From positions 1-64,000 of the forward strand of contig JANSWW010000010.1 in NCBI GenBank assembly GCA_024743275.1: 64,000 nucleotides of DNA. The letters are read 5' to 3'. A model generated the notes under the pieces. The model saw only the letters and a program-made list of their open reading frames with translations, was not told the origin of the DNA and did not search any database. The first letter of the stretch is position 1, and each line of letters starts with the position of its first letter. Shown one piece after another: positions 44,768-53,343 of this stretch. The translations under genes were made by a program, and so were the position numbers. Origin of the DNA: Alphaproteobacteria bacterium. GTDB taxonomy: Bacteria > Pseudomonadota > Alphaproteobacteria > JANSWW01.

Positions 44768-45244
44768 TCACTCGATCACGATCTGATGGGCGAAATCGCG
44801 GCCGTCGGTGACGGTCACCTGATCGAAGCCGAGCATCTTCAGAAGATCCAGGAAGGTCAGGATCTCGACCACCTGGAAGCGTTGGAAGAGTTCCGAGGCC
44901 CGGGCCGTCGCGGTCATCATCGCCAAGAGCCCCCGCATCCGGTAGAGCGTGTTCAGCGAATCCTCCTGCAGGCTGACGATGATCAGCTTTTGCGCCTCCT
45001 CGCCCTTGGCGAAGATGGCAAATTGCGGTGGATAGGCGTTATCCAGAAGGTCCTGGGTGAACCCGACCACGAAGCCGATACGGCGCAGCCTTGTGCTGTC
45101 TGGCAAAGTCTGGGCGCGGGCGGTATAGACCTCCACCGCGCCCGGGGGCGGATAGTAATAGCCGGCGTGACGGTCGTCGGCGTGTGCCGGACCGGACGTC
45201 AGGACCAGGGCCAGAGCGGCCAGACCAGCAACCCAGAACTTCAT
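44768..45244 (-). CDS. Exported hypothetical protein
   Basis: A 158-residue protein with a clear signal peptide (MKFWVAGLAALALVLTSGPAHADD). The mature part begins with a Tyr/Pro-rich stretch (GYYYPPPGAVEVYTARAQTL), followed by RIGFVVGFTQDLLDNAYPPQFAIFAKGEEAQKLIIV and a helical RMRGLLAMMTATAR segment. I do not recognise a named domain. It lies convergent with tetR (7 bases) and divergent from nadK. A periplasmic role is inferred only from the signal peptide. Confidence 0.72.
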   Translation of the reverse strand: MKFWVAGLAALALVLTSGPAHADDRHAGYYYPPPGAVEVYTARAQTLPDSTRLRRIGFVVGFTQDLLDNAYPPQFAIFAKGEEAQKLIIVSLQEDSLNTLYRMRGLLAMMTATARASELFQRFQVVEILTFLDLLKMLGFDQVTVTDGRDFAHQIVIE

Positions 45245-45372
45245 GGCTAACCCCCTTCAAGACTTGAAAAATCCGGCAAGCCAGTCACCATCCCGGGATG
45301 ACGGTGGGGCCGGCCTGTGGCTAACTTGCCTCACCCCATCCGCAAGGCAACCTTTTCCCGGCTGGATCCGCG

Positions 45373-46149
45373 ATGCGCACCATTCACGAAGCCTCGATCC
45401 GTTTCGTCGCGGCCCGCACCCATCAGGCGGAGGACGCGCGGCGGTCGCTGATCGAGAAATACGGCAATGCCGATCTGGACCGGGCCGAGGTGATCGTCGC
45501 CATCGGCGGCGACGGCTTCATGCTGGAGACACTCCACAAGCTCGGCCAGAAGGGGCGGCCGATCTACGGCATGCACCGGGGCACGGTCGGTTTCCTGATG
45601 AACGACTATCAGGAGGACGGGCTGATCGAACGGATGCAGCGCGCCCAGCTCGCCAAGCTCAACCCGCTCCGCATGACGGCCAAGACCACCAAGGGCCAGA
45701 CGGTCACCGCGGAGGCGATCAACGAGGTGAGCCTGCTGCGGGAAACCCGCCAGGCGGCAAAGATCGAGATCACGGTGGACGGTGTGACCCGGCTCGACGA
45801 ATTGATCTGCGACGGCGTGCTGGTCGCGACCCCGGCGGGCAGCACCGCCTATAACCTCTCCGCCCATGGCCCGATCCTCCCGATCGGCTCCAAGCTCTTG
45901 GCTCTCACGCCGATCAGCGCCTTCCGACCCCGGCGCTGGCGCGGTGCCCTTCTGCGGCATGATTCGGCGATCACGTTCAAAGTCCGCGAACCGGATAAAC
46001 GGCCGGTCAGTGCCGTCGCCGACTATACGGAGGTGCGCGATGTCACCGAAGTGACGGTGGTCGAACAGCGCGAGAAGACCATGAGCATCCTGTTCGACGC
46101 CGACCACGGCCTGGAGGAACGCATCCTCACCGAGCAATTCACGCCGTAG
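45373..46149 (+). CDS. nadK: NAD kinase
   Basis: A 258-residue cytosolic kinase making NADP from NAD. The catalytic GGDG lies in [20 protein letters not shown] (about residue 45), followed by [10 protein letters not shown], the NE of [15 protein letters not shown] and the [19 protein letters not shown] segment that binds NAD. Length and sequence match the short alphaproteobacterial form (about 255 residues). The ATG is divergent from the hypothetical exported gene, and the preceding ribosome site is weak. Confidence 0.94.
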   Translation: MRTIHEASIRFVAARTHQAEDARRSLIEKYGNADLDRAEVIVAIGGDGFMLETLHKLGQKGRPIYGMHRGTVGFLMNDYQEDGLIERMQRAQLAKLNPLRMTAKTTKGQTVTAEAINEVSLLRETRQAAKIEITVDGVTRLDELICDGVLVATPAGSTAYNLSAHGPILPIGSKLLALTPISAFRPRRWRGALLRHDSAITFKVREPDKRPVSAVADYTEVRDVTEVTVVEQREKTMSILFDADHGLEERILTEQFTP

Positions 46150-46161
46150 TCCCGGCGGTTT

Positions 46162-46350
46162 CCCCCTCACCCCTCGCTTTTCCCAGCCGCACGCGCTTAA
46201 TCGCTTCGCGACCTGTCCTCCCCCCTGACAGGGGGGACCGAGGGGGGTTCAGTTCACCCCGCTCCGGCCTCGACATACCCCCTCCAACCTCCCCCTTCCC
46301 AGGGGGAGGCGCAATCGCACACCCCGCTCTCTTAAGGGAGGGCGTCTTCT
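46162..46350. repeat. Dispersed palindromes, copy 6
   Basis: CCCCTCACCCC head at 46163, then CTCCCCCC/GGGGGG arms (46217-46236), a further CCTCCCCCTTCCCAGGGGGAGG palindrome at 46287-46308 and a GGGAGGG element. It fills the convergent gap between nadK and the esterase gene. Confidence 0.75.
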
Positions 46351-46352
46351 CC

Positions 46353-47360
46353 CTATCCCAAGGCCTTGACCAGCATCGGCAGGGAGACGTCGTAGCGGTA
46401 GTTGACCCCGGAATGGCCGCCGTTGAATTCCTCATAGAGATGCTCGACCCCGGCCGCCCTGAGTTTCCGGACCAGCCGCCGCGCCCCGTAGTGCAGCTTG
46501 TATTCGTCCTGGGCGCCGCAATCGATGAACAGCAGCTTGAGGCGTTTCAGGGCTTCCACCGTCGCCTCCACCCGCTCGACCGGGTCATGGGCCAGCCAGG
46601 CGGCCCAGCGCTCCGGCACCATCTCGGCCGTCTCCGGATCGACCGGCATCCGGATCCCGAAGGGTAGGGAGATATCCGCATCATAGCTGGCGGCCATCGC
46701 CAGCATCATCAGGATATGGATGTCGCCGCCCCGTTTCTTCGGCTGCTTTTCGAACTGCTCCCAGAAGCCCGCGACCCCACCGTGCTTGGCGAGTGCGTCG
46801 AGCACCATCGGGAAATCGGCGCCATAGACCAGGTCGAAGGCCATGTCGCCGGAATGGCAGGCGATGGCGTCGACCGCCCCCGGCTTGTCCATCGCCAGAC
46901 GCAGCGCCCCGAACCCGCCGGAGGAATGCCCGAAGGCCGCCCGCCGGCCCGGTCCGCCACAGCCGAGGGCCGCCTCCACCTGGGGGACGACGTCGTCGAC
47001 CAGAAAGTCCTGCCAGTCGCCCATGGCCGGCGAGTTGATGAACTGATTGCCGCCGAGCTTGGTCCAGCAATCGGGAAAGGCGACCACACAGGGCGGCAGG
47101 ACGCCATCCCGGCTGAGCCGGTCGAGCCGTTCCGGCAGGTTCTCGACAAAAGCCTTCCAGGCGGTCATGCCGAGGCCGGAACCGGTGAACCCGGCCAGCC
47201 CGAGCACCAGCGGCAGGCCTTTGCCGTCATGGCCGTGAGGGATCCAGAGATCGCAGTCCCGCGCCGTCGGCTCGCCGAGGAAATTGCCCTCCAACCGGGT
47301 GCCGTCGACGATAAGGCGGGTAAGCCTGCCCCGGGGCAGGTCGGTGAGCGCGGTAACCAT
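46353..47360 (-). CDS. Alpha/beta-hydrolase, esterase-D-like
   Basis: A 335-residue hydrolase. The nucleophile elbow is AAFGHSSGGFGALRLA (about residue 145), with LVLGLAGFTGSGLGMTAW giving the oxyanion-hole region, and the catalytic acid and His likely in LLFIDCGAQDEYKLH and FNGGHSGVNYRYD. The pattern fits the putative-esterase family (PF00756). The gene is directly after the N-formylglutamate amidohydrolase gene (6-base gap) and probably cotranscribed. The substrate is unknown. Confidence 0.87.
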   Translation of the reverse strand: MVTALTDLPRGRLTRLIVDGTRLEGNFLGEPTARDCDLWIPHGHDGKGLPLVLGLAGFTGSGLGMTAWKAFVENLPERLDRLSRDGVLPPCVVAFPDCWTKLGGNQFINSPAMGDWQDFLVDDVVPQVEAALGCGGPGRRAAFGHSSGGFGALRLAMDKPGAVDAIACHSGDMAFDLVYGADFPMVLDALAKHGGVAGFWEQFEKQPKKRGGDIHILMMLAMAASYDADISLPFGIRMPVDPETAEMVPERWAAWLAHDPVERVEATVEALKRLKLLFIDCGAQDEYKLHYGARRLVRKLRAAGVEHLYEEFNGGHSGVNYRYDVSLPMLVKALG

Positions 47361-47366
47361 GGGACC

Positions 47367-48269
47367 TCACAATAGGCGGGAACGGAGATAGTTGGCGGTG
47401 TCGGCCAGCATCACCGTAATCGCTTCGTTGAGCGCGTCATAGCCCTGCGTCGGCTCCAGACTGTCGTCGTCGACATAGAGCCCACGGTTGATCTCGATCT
47501 GCACCGAATGGCGTCCGTCCGCCGGGTTGCCGTGACGCCGGATCAGCTCCGCCCCGCGATAGGGTTTGTTGTAGGCGACCGACAGGCCCTGGGCGCCCAG
47601 ACTCTCCCCCAGCACCCTTGTGATCTCCGGATCCGCCCCCTCTCCGTCCCGGTCGCCGAGCACGATGTCGGGCCGCCGGTGGCCGGCGTCGCTATGGGTC
47701 GCGAGCCCCACCGCCGCCATGGCGTGACCGGAAAGGTGAAGGGAAAAACCGAAGCGGTCCCGGGTCAGGCGGATGAGCTCCGCCAGCGCCTGGTGATAGG
47801 GCTGATGGTAGTGGATGATCCGGTGTCGCAGTTCCCGCGGCGAAACCCTTCGATCGTAGATCTGCCGCCCACCCACGGTCTGCCGCCACAGCACCCCTCT
47901 GCCGCGCTCCGCCGCCCTGGTCCGGCGTTTCGGCCCGGACCAGGCATGGGCCAGGAGATGCTCGTCGACTTCGTATTGATGCCGGTTGACGTCGATATAG
48001 GACCGGGCGAACAGCGCCTCCAACAGCGGCGCGCCGTGATCGGGTGCGGCGCCGAACAGCCGGTCGACATGGGGATCCTCTGTCTTGCGCAGAATGTGGC
48101 GCGGCATGGCATGGCCGAAATCGTCCGGATAGTGGCGCCCGCTATGGGGCGTTTCGATCAGGAGCGGCAGCCAATCGCTTCGCGGCGGGGTCAGGCGCAG
48201 CACCCCCTCCCGTTCCCGGGGAGACAACGGAAATCCGCCGTTCGTCCCTTCTCGATTGGACCTTTGCAC
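47367..48269 (-). CDS. N-formylglutamate amidohydrolase family protein
   Basis: About 300 residues. HutG-like motifs are LLIETPHSGRHYPDDF (substrate loop), DPHVDRLF, ARSYIDVNRHQYEVDE (VDxNR), and SLHLSGHAMA, with QIEINRGLYVDD near the end. The enzyme releases formate from N-formylglutamate in histidine breakdown, but relatives act on other N-acyl or carboxylated amino acids. I chose the GTG at 48269, four bases after GGAGAGG; the frame is open to 48416 and a GTG at 48203 is also possible. Divergent from the AstE-like gene. Confidence 0.85.
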   Translation of the reverse strand: MQRSNREGTNGGFPLSPREREGVLRLTPPRSDWLPLLIETPHSGRHYPDDFGHAMPRHILRKTEDPHVDRLFGAAPDHGAPLLEALFARSYIDVNRHQYEVDEHLLAHAWSGPKRRTRAAERGRGVLWRQTVGGRQIYDRRVSPRELRHRIIHYHQPYHQALAELIRLTRDRFGFSLHLSGHAMAAVGLATHSDAGHRRPDIVLGDRDGEGADPEITRVLGESLGAQGLSVAYNKPYRGAELIRRHGNPADGRHSVQIEINRGLYVDDDSLEPTQGYDALNEAITVMLADTANYLRSRLL

Positions 48270-48387
48270 AAGACCTCTCCGCGCATGGGGCTTGTTCAAC
48301 GGCCCCTTCCGCCCTATGGATTCACGGCAGCGGGATCGCAGTCTTTCGGTACCGCCCCCGCGTGCCAAGAAGAGAACCGTTCGAGAA

Positions 48388-49338
48388 ATGTCGTCAACCA
48401 TCCCCGTGGAGCTCACCGCCCCGCAGATCGCCCGCTACGCCCAGGGCAGCCATGGGATTCCCTATATGTGGACGACCGCCGGCAAGGCGCCCGGCCCGCA
48501 TGTGATGGTTCTGGCCCTGACCCACGGCAACGAGATCTCCGGCGCGATCGCCGCCGACTTCCTGCTGCGGCAGAACCTCATCCCGGCGGCGGGCAAGCTC
48601 ACCATCGGATTCGCGAATGTCGCGGCCTATCATCGTTTCGACCCGCGCGCCCCCGGGGCGAGCCGCTTCGTCGACGAGGATTTCAACCGGGTCTGGGACC
48701 CGGAAACGCTGGCAAGCGGCCGGGTCAGCGTGGAACTCGCCCGGGCCCGCCAGATCCGCCCGCTGATCGACAGCGTCGACTATCTCCTCGACCTGCATTC
48801 GATGCAGAACCGCACCCCCGCGCTGATGATGGCCGGCCGGGCCGAGAAGGGTGTGGCCCTTGCCAAGGCCGTGGGCCTGCCGTCCCTCATCGTCCAGGAC
48901 GAAGGGCACGTGGCGGGATCGCGGCTGCGCGACTACGGTTTCTTCAACGACCCCGCCGATCCGAGAACGGCGCTGCTGGCCGAGGTTGGGCAGCATTGGG
49001 AGAGTGCCGCGGGGCCCATGGCGCTCGATGTCAGCCTGCGCTTCCTCCATCATTTCGGGATCGTCGACGACGCGCTGCTCGCCGCCCACGCCTCGGTTTC
49101 CCTGCCCGCGGAACAGCGGGTCATAGACGTGACGCAGGCCGTCACCGTCAAGGGCCGTCGCTTCGACTTCGTAGACAGCTATATGGGCCTTGAGGTCATC
49201 CCCGAGGCCGGTACCGTGATCGCCCATGACGACGGCGCGCCGGTCACCACCCCCTATGACGATTGTGTTCTGATCATGCCGTCCCGCCGCCTGATCACCG
49301 GCCAGACGGCCGTCCGCCTCGGACGTTTCGTAGCCTGA
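48388..49338 (+). CDS. Succinylglutamate desuccinylase/aspartoacylase family protein
   Basis: A 316-residue M14-like zinc deacylase. The zinc ligands are in ALTHGNEISG (HxxE, about residue 46) and LLDLHSMQNRTPAL (about residue 133), with ARQIRPLID and RFVDEDFNRVW (substrate-binding Arg) nearby. It removes an acyl group from an amino acid; AstE and aspartoacylase are the known members, but this branch is often uncharacterised. I chose the ATG at 48388, giving MSSTIPVELTAPQ. It precedes an AbrB-type membrane gene by 12 bases and is divergent from the N-formylglutamate amidohydrolase gene, suggesting N-acyl amino acid use. Confidence 0.88.
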   Translation: MSSTIPVELTAPQIARYAQGSHGIPYMWTTAGKAPGPHVMVLALTHGNEISGAIAADFLLRQNLIPAAGKLTIGFANVAAYHRFDPRAPGASRFVDEDFNRVWDPETLASGRVSVELARARQIRPLIDSVDYLLDLHSMQNRTPALMMAGRAEKGVALAKAVGLPSLIVQDEGHVAGSRLRDYGFFNDPADPRTALLAEVGQHWESAAGPMALDVSLRFLHHFGIVDDALLAAHASVSLPAEQRVIDVTQAVTVKGRRFDFVDSYMGLEVIPEAGTVIAHDDGAPVTTPYDDCVLIMPSRRLITGQTAVRLGRFVA

Positions 49339-49350
49339 ACTCCTTAATCG

Positions 49351-50427
49351 ATGGCAAAAAACACCACCGCGAACACCTGGAAAGCCAAGGGCCGGGCCCA
49401 TCTGCCGAATTTCGTGGGCGCCCTGGCCGCCGGAGCCGCCGGGGGCTATCTCTTCGTCCTGCTGAACATGCCGCTCGCCTGGATGATGGGGGCGATGTGC
49501 ACGGTCACCCTGCTCGCCGCGAGCGGGGCACCGGTCAAGATGTACTCCAAGCTTCGCGCGGTGATGGTCGCCATTCTCGGCGTCATGCTGGGCAGCGCCT
49601 TCTCCCCGTCCCTGGTCGAACAATTGGCCGGCTGGGCGGTCTCCGGCGCCTTCCTGGCGGTCTATGTCGCCGTCGCCGGGGCCGTCGTCTATCAGTTCTT
49701 CCGCCGCGTCGTCGGATACGACCCGACCACCTCCTATTTCGCCGCCACACCGGGCGGCCTCAACGAGATGATCATCGTCGGCAGCGCCTATGGCGGGGAC
49801 GACCGGATCATCTCCCTGAGCCACGCCTCGCGGGTCCTCCTGGTGGTGATGACCATTCCGTTCTGGTTCCAGATCATGGAGGGCTATCAACCCGCCGGCG
49901 GGGCGGTACCCGGCGCCTCGATACTCGACAGTGATCCCTATGAAATGGCCCTGCTGGTGGCATCCGGCATCATCGGGGCGTTTCTCGCCACACGCTTCAA
50001 GCTGCCGGCGGCCCTGCTGGTCGGGCCGATGCTGGCCAGCGCCATCATCCATTTGGTCGGGTGGTCGACCCAGCAGCCGCCCTCGGAGGTGATCGCCATC
50101 GCCCAGGTGGTGATCGGCACCGCCATCGGATGCCGCTTCGCGGGCACACCGATGCGGCTGATCGCCAAGGTGATCGGGATTTCCGCGGTCGCGACCGTCC
50201 TGCTGCTGGGGATCACCGTCGTGTTCGGATGGGGCCTGAGCCGGGCGACCGGGCTGGACGTTCTCGACCTGGTTCTGGCCTATGCCCCGGGCGGACTGGC
50301 GGAGATGAGCCTCGTGGCGCTCGCCATCGGTGGGGACACCGCCTTCGTCGCGACCCACCATATCGTCCGCATCGCCTTCGTGGTGGTCGGCGCGCCGCTG
50401 ATCTACAAGCTACTGATCCGCCGCTGA
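49351..50427 (+). CDS. AbrB-family membrane protein (PF05145)
   Basis: A 358-residue inner-membrane protein with about ten helices in two homologous halves. Each half has a signature loop: YFAATPGGLNEMIIVG (about residue 132) and LAYAPGGLAEMSLVALAIGGD (about residue 310). The GPMLASA motif precedes the second half. The family was named after an ammonia monooxygenase-linked gene, and despite the label it is not the DNA-binding AbrB. A transport role is likely. It is cotranscribed with the AstE-like gene, 12 bases away. Its last 18 bases overlap the end of the convergent nuclease gene. Confidence 0.87.
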   Translation: MAKNTTANTWKAKGRAHLPNFVGALAAGAAGGYLFVLLNMPLAWMMGAMCTVTLLAASGAPVKMYSKLRAVMVAILGVMLGSAFSPSLVEQLAGWAVSGAFLAVYVAVAGAVVYQFFRRVVGYDPTTSYFAATPGGLNEMIIVGSAYGGDDRIISLSHASRVLLVVMTIPFWFQIMEGYQPAGGAVPGASILDSDPYEMALLVASGIIGAFLATRFKLPAALLVGPMLASAIIHLVGWSTQQPPSEVIAIAQVVIGTAIGCRFAGTPMRLIAKVIGISAVATVLLLGITVVFGWGLSRATGLDVLDLVLAYAPGGLAEMSLVALAIGGDTAFVATHHIVRIAFVVVGAPLIYKLLIRR

Positions 50428-51333
50428 CGCCGTCGCGGCCGTCGCTTTGCGCGGTCTGTCGGTATCGCAGCCCAGCGCGGTGTAGAGGGTCCCCAAGCCG
50501 CTCTCGAACGTCTCGTCGTGATCGAGCGCCGGAAACAGATCATAGCCGCTGCGCGCCTCTATCCCGTCGACCGTGACCGCCGTGGCGCAGAAATCGGCCT
50601 TGCGCGGCAGATCCTGGTCCATGACGAAGCCGGCGACCGCCTCGTCACCAGCCGCCGCGATGTCGGGATCGAGGAGAACGACCTTCCAATAGCCGCTCGG
50701 CACCCGATGGGGCTTGGAGGCGTTGGGCAGCGCCGGCATATCCCGTTCGTAGAGCGGCCCGGTCACGACCGAGACGGTCACCCCGCGGGCCGCGAGATCG
50801 CGCACCCGTTCCTCCAGGATGCGCCAAGGTCCCTGATTGAGGCCGCTGCGCTGCGGCGTGATGTTGGAAAGATAGTTCGTCATCTGAACATCTGAGTACC
50901 CATAGAAACTTGCGAGCGGCGCCTGATGCCCTCGGTCGGTCCCCAATGCCTTGTGCGCCCCCTTGTAATCCTTCGGGGCGAGGGTGTTTTCCGCCGGCAG
51001 GTCGGGATCCCGCTTCCAGCGACGCTTCGGCTTCTTCGTCTCCGGCGGCAGCGTCATGCCGTCGACGGAGACCCGATAGGCCACCCAATCGGCGAACTTT
51101 GTCGCCGGATTATTGCGCAGCACATGGGTCTCGCGCACGACCATCAAGCCGTCCGCCGGGGCCTCCCAAGGGGCGAGAATGGGGCAGCCGCCATGACACG
51201 CGGCCCCTTGATCGGCCCCCCCTTGATCGGCCCCCCCTTGATCGCCCCCCCATTGATCGGCTGCCGCTTGACCGGAGAAGGGCGCCAGCGCCAGGCCGCC
51301 GACCACGGCCAAGGCTTGCAAAAAGCGCAGCAT
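50410..51333 (-). CDS. Exported DNA/RNA non-specific endonuclease (beta-beta-alpha metal type)
   Basis: A 307-residue protein with a signal peptide (MLRFLQALAVVGGLALAPFSGQAAA). The catalytic motif is GTDRGHQAPLASF (DRGH, about residue 133), followed by the Asn-containing MTNYLSNITPQRSGLNQGPWRILEERVRDL (key parts: YLSNITPQRSGLNQGPW and ILEERVRD), as in NucA/Serratia nuclease. The mature N-terminus carries a GGADQ repeat and two Cys (ACHGGC). It probably degrades external nucleic acid. A GGGGA site precedes the ATG. The upstream region has TGAGTAA repeats shared with the RHH module. Confidence 0.9.
   Translation of the reverse strand: MLRFLQALAVVGGLALAPFSGQAAADQWGGDQGGADQGGADQGAACHGGCPILAPWEAPADGLMVVRETHVLRNNPATKFADWVAYRVSVDGMTLPPETKKPKRRWKRDPDLPAENTLAPKDYKGAHKALGTDRGHQAPLASFYGYSDVQMTNYLSNITPQRSGLNQGPWRILEERVRDLAARGVTVSVVTGPLYERDMPALPNASKPHRVPSGYWKVVLLDPDIAAAGDEAVAGFVMDQDLPRKADFCATAVTVDGIEARSGYDLFPALDHDETFESGLGTLYTALGCDTDRPRKATAATASAADQ
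51205..51263 (-). repeat. 15-base tandem repeat in the nuclease gene
   Basis: About four units of CCCTTGATCGGCCCC on the plus strand, with C-run length differences, encoding the GGADQ series near the mature N-terminus. Confidence 0.88.
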
Positions 51334-51347
51334 TTTTCCCCATAGAT

Positions 51348-51393
51348 TGAGTAAATAAGTACCGATATAATTGCATCAATACTCAGTTACTCA
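51348..51393. promoter_or_regulatory. TGAGTAA/TTACTCA inverted repeat upstream of the nuclease gene
   Basis: TGAGTAA at 51348-51354 faces TTACTCA at 51387-51393, with a further TACTCA at 51380-51385. Another TTACTCA lies at 51814-51820 and TGAGTAC at 52786-52792, next to the RHH and HTH genes. Short repeated sites are what ribbon-helix-helix proteins bind; the link is a guess. The rest of 51334-51485 shows nothing. Confidence 0.35.
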
Positions 51394-51480
51394 AATGGGA
51401 AAATGAACCGCGCCACGTAATGGGGGCAGCGTCATTCGTTGTCCGGGCCGCTTGCATGAGAACGGGGTGAGCGGTTCCGC

Positions 51481-51765
51481 CGCCCTCAGGACGCCAGGTT
51501 CTGGAAGTAGCTGACGACGAATACCCGAAGGGCGCAGGCCCGGGTCAATTCCGGCGGGCGGCTGGCCTCCACATCGGTCACGATCTGGTGCACGCTTGTC
51601 TCTTCAAGGCGGGCGATCTTCTGCAAACCGGCCCAAAAAGCCGGCTCGATCCGGACCGACGTCCGGTGCGGGCCGATCCGCACATTCCGGCGGAACGGAG
51701 CCACGGCCTCCAGGTCGATGGTATCGTCATCCCGCCCGAAACAGAGCGCCTGCTGATAGCGGGGC
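51481..51765. repeat. Near-identical duplicated segment, left copy
   Basis: About 275 bases match 52911-53195 in the same orientation, with about 18 differences counted by eye. The match begins at CGCCCTCAGG, just outside the gene's 3' end, and fades within the first 25 or so codons. Confidence 0.88.
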
Positions 51766-51800
51766 GTCTCCTTCCCTCTAGTCTGGTCCATGCCGATCAT
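51486..51800 (-). CDS. Ribbon-helix-helix (RHH_4-type) protein, copy A
   Basis: A 104-residue protein whose second half is an RHH_4-type DNA-binding domain: NVRIGPHRTSVRIEPAFWAG forms the strand and first helix, and LEETSVHQIVTDVEASRPP the second, ending SYFQNLAS. The last 77 residues match copy B (52916-53248) at all but three positions (V/I, R/H, S/N). I chose the ATG at 51800, next to AAGGAA; GTG at 51821 is an alternative and contains a TGAGTAA motif. It follows the HTH protein A gene on the same strand, 241 bases away. It has no visible toxin partner. Confidence 0.82.
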   Translation of the reverse strand: MIGMDQTRGKETPRYQQALCFGRDDDTIDLEAVAPFRRNVRIGPHRTSVRIEPAFWAGLQKIARLEETSVHQIVTDVEASRPPELTRACALRVFVVSYFQNLAS

Positions 51801-52041
51801 GTTCCTTACCTGTTTACTCACTTTTGGTCGTGTCGTCAGGCCTTAGGATCATCCCTCGGATGCCCTTGATACCTTTGTGGTTTTTAGCGCGAACCACGAT
51901 AGACGGCCCTAAGAGCGAGGGATTGAGAATACTGATGGTGTGCATTTTTTTCGGGACACCCCGCGCAAGACTTTTTCGGTCTTCAGGCCTCGCGTTTCTG
52001 GCGTTCAGGCTGGGGCGTTCAAGGAAATACCGCCGGAAGCA

Positions 52042-52770
52042 TCAATATCCGATCCGCTCGGAAACAGTGGTCAGCAATCGGTCCCCGGAGGGACTCCGCC
52101 ACGGCAGGGTCAGCACCACGCAGAGGACCTGCAAGTGGGTATCGACGACATCGAAACGGGCGTGGGCGGCGACCGGTGCCCGGTGCCGCCAACACAGTCC
52201 GTAACGGGCCTGGGTGCGGGACGCCACGGTGAAGCGGGCCGCGTTATTCGGCAGTGCATCCTTTTGATCAAGTTTATCCGGGTTTGAAAGCACCGAAAGT
52301 TGCAGGGCACGGCCGTGGTGGCGGATTTTGAATTGGCCGTCGGCCTTGACGACAATGGAGGCACGGCCGTTCAGGGAATAGGAGTAGGCGGAATCCTCGC
52401 TCGCATCGTCGGCCGGCCATTCGCCTCCCCGACCGACCCAGTCGCGGTACGCCCGATCGCACAGCGGGCTCTCCCCGACCGCCTGATGAAGCGGGATGAA
52501 TGTCTCCTCGGTCCAGTCGCGCGGCATCGACGCACAAAGATCGAGTGTCATCAAACCCGCTTTGGCAAGTCGCCCCTCGACCATCGAAATGGTGCTGAGC
52601 TTTGCTTTGCCTTCAGTCACATTGGTAATGGTGTGAGGGCTGACACCACAAATGCGGCCAGCGGCGCGGACACCGCCGGCGCGTTCGACCGCGAGCTTTA
52701 TAAGGGAACAGACGGCTTGTACGCCCTTCTGGATACGCTGAAGATGCAAGTGGGCTTCAACGTCTAACAA
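52042..52770 (-). CDS. HTH plus PAS-like regulator, copy A
   Basis: About 242 residues. The N-terminal part (residues about 20-72) reads like an XRE-type helix-turn-helix: AAGRICGVSPHTITNVTEGK. The C-terminal part has YRDWVGRGGEWPADD, FKIRHHGRAL, RYGLCWRHRAPV and a closing LTLPWRSPSGDRLLTTVSERI, which resembles a PAS_5 domain end. It is homologous to copy B (53372-54079) throughout, but far more diverged than the RHH pair. The start is unclear: TTG at 52770 (after GGGGATTAAGGG) or TTG at 52746. No ATG or GTG is available ahead of the HTH. Confidence 0.68.
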   Translation of the reverse strand: MLDVEAHLHLQRIQKGVQAVCSLIKLAVERAGGVRAAGRICGVSPHTITNVTEGKAKLSTISMVEGRLAKAGLMTLDLCASMPRDWTEETFIPLHQAVGESPLCDRAYRDWVGRGGEWPADDASEDSAYSYSLNGRASIVVKADGQFKIRHHGRALQLSVLSNPDKLDQKDALPNNAARFTVASRTQARYGLCWRHRAPVAAHARFDVVDTHLQVLCVVLTLPWRSPSGDRLLTTVSERIGY

Positions 52771-52910
52771 CCCTTAATCCCCAAGTGAGTACAAATTCAG
52801 ACTGATCCTGGCTCAAAACCCTATCAAGACGCTATTAAAGGTTGCAAGCTCAGCAAAACACGTTCCGAGCTTGCGTTCGACAAGAAGGGCGCAAGGGTGG
52901 GGAACGAGCC

Positions 52911-53195
52911 CGCCCTCAGGACGCCAAGTTCTGGAAATAGCTGACCACAAACACGCGAAGGGCGCAGGCCCGGGTCAATTCCGGCGGGCGGTTGGCCTCC
53001 ACATCGGTCACGATCTGGTGGACGCTTGTCTCTTCAAGGTGGGCGATCTTCTGCAAACCGGCCCAAAAAGCCGGCTCGATCCGGATCGACGTCCGGTGCG
53101 GGCCGATCCGCACATTCCGGCGGAACGGAGCCACGGCCTCCAGGTCGATGTCATCGTTGTCCCGCCCGAAACTGAGCGCCTGGCGATAGACGGAT
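52911..53195. repeat. Near-identical duplicated segment, right copy
   Basis: Partner of 51481-51765, in the same orientation about 1430 bases apart. It covers most of RHH gene B. Confidence 0.88.
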
Positions 53196-53248
53196 GGTTC
53201 CCGCTTCACCTGCTCAAACGCGATGCCTCTTACCTTTTCTACGTGCAT
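52916..53248 (-). CDS. Ribbon-helix-helix (RHH_4-type) protein, copy B
   Basis: A 110-residue RHH_4-type protein. The domain is NVRIGPHRTSIRIEPAFWAG with LEETSVHQIVTDVEANRPP. The N-terminal 25 residues differ from copy A. I chose the ATG at 53248, ten bases after GGAGG. It is divergent from the HTH-PAS gene B with about 120 bases between, while copy A is downstream of its HTH gene, so the two modules are arranged differently. RHH proteins bind DNA as dimers, so A and B could form heterodimers. Confidence 0.82.
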   Translation of the reverse strand: MHVEKVRGIAFEQVKREPSVYRQALSFGRDNDDIDLEAVAPFRRNVRIGPHRTSIRIEPAFWAGLQKIAHLEETSVHQIVTDVEANRPPELTRACALRVFVVSYFQNLAS

Positions 53249-53343
53249 CTTTTGGGCCGCCTCCACGCGAACTGTTCTTGAAGCTATTGCACCCGGCTCG
53301 TACCTTTGCGCTTCGAATTGTAGGCCGATAAAACCACCGTCAG

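Noticed and set aside
51486-53248. RHH genes as antitoxins of toxin-antitoxin pairs
   Set aside because: No small toxin-like gene (RelE, VapC, MazF or similar) adjoins either copy; the neighbours are HTH-PAS-like proteins.
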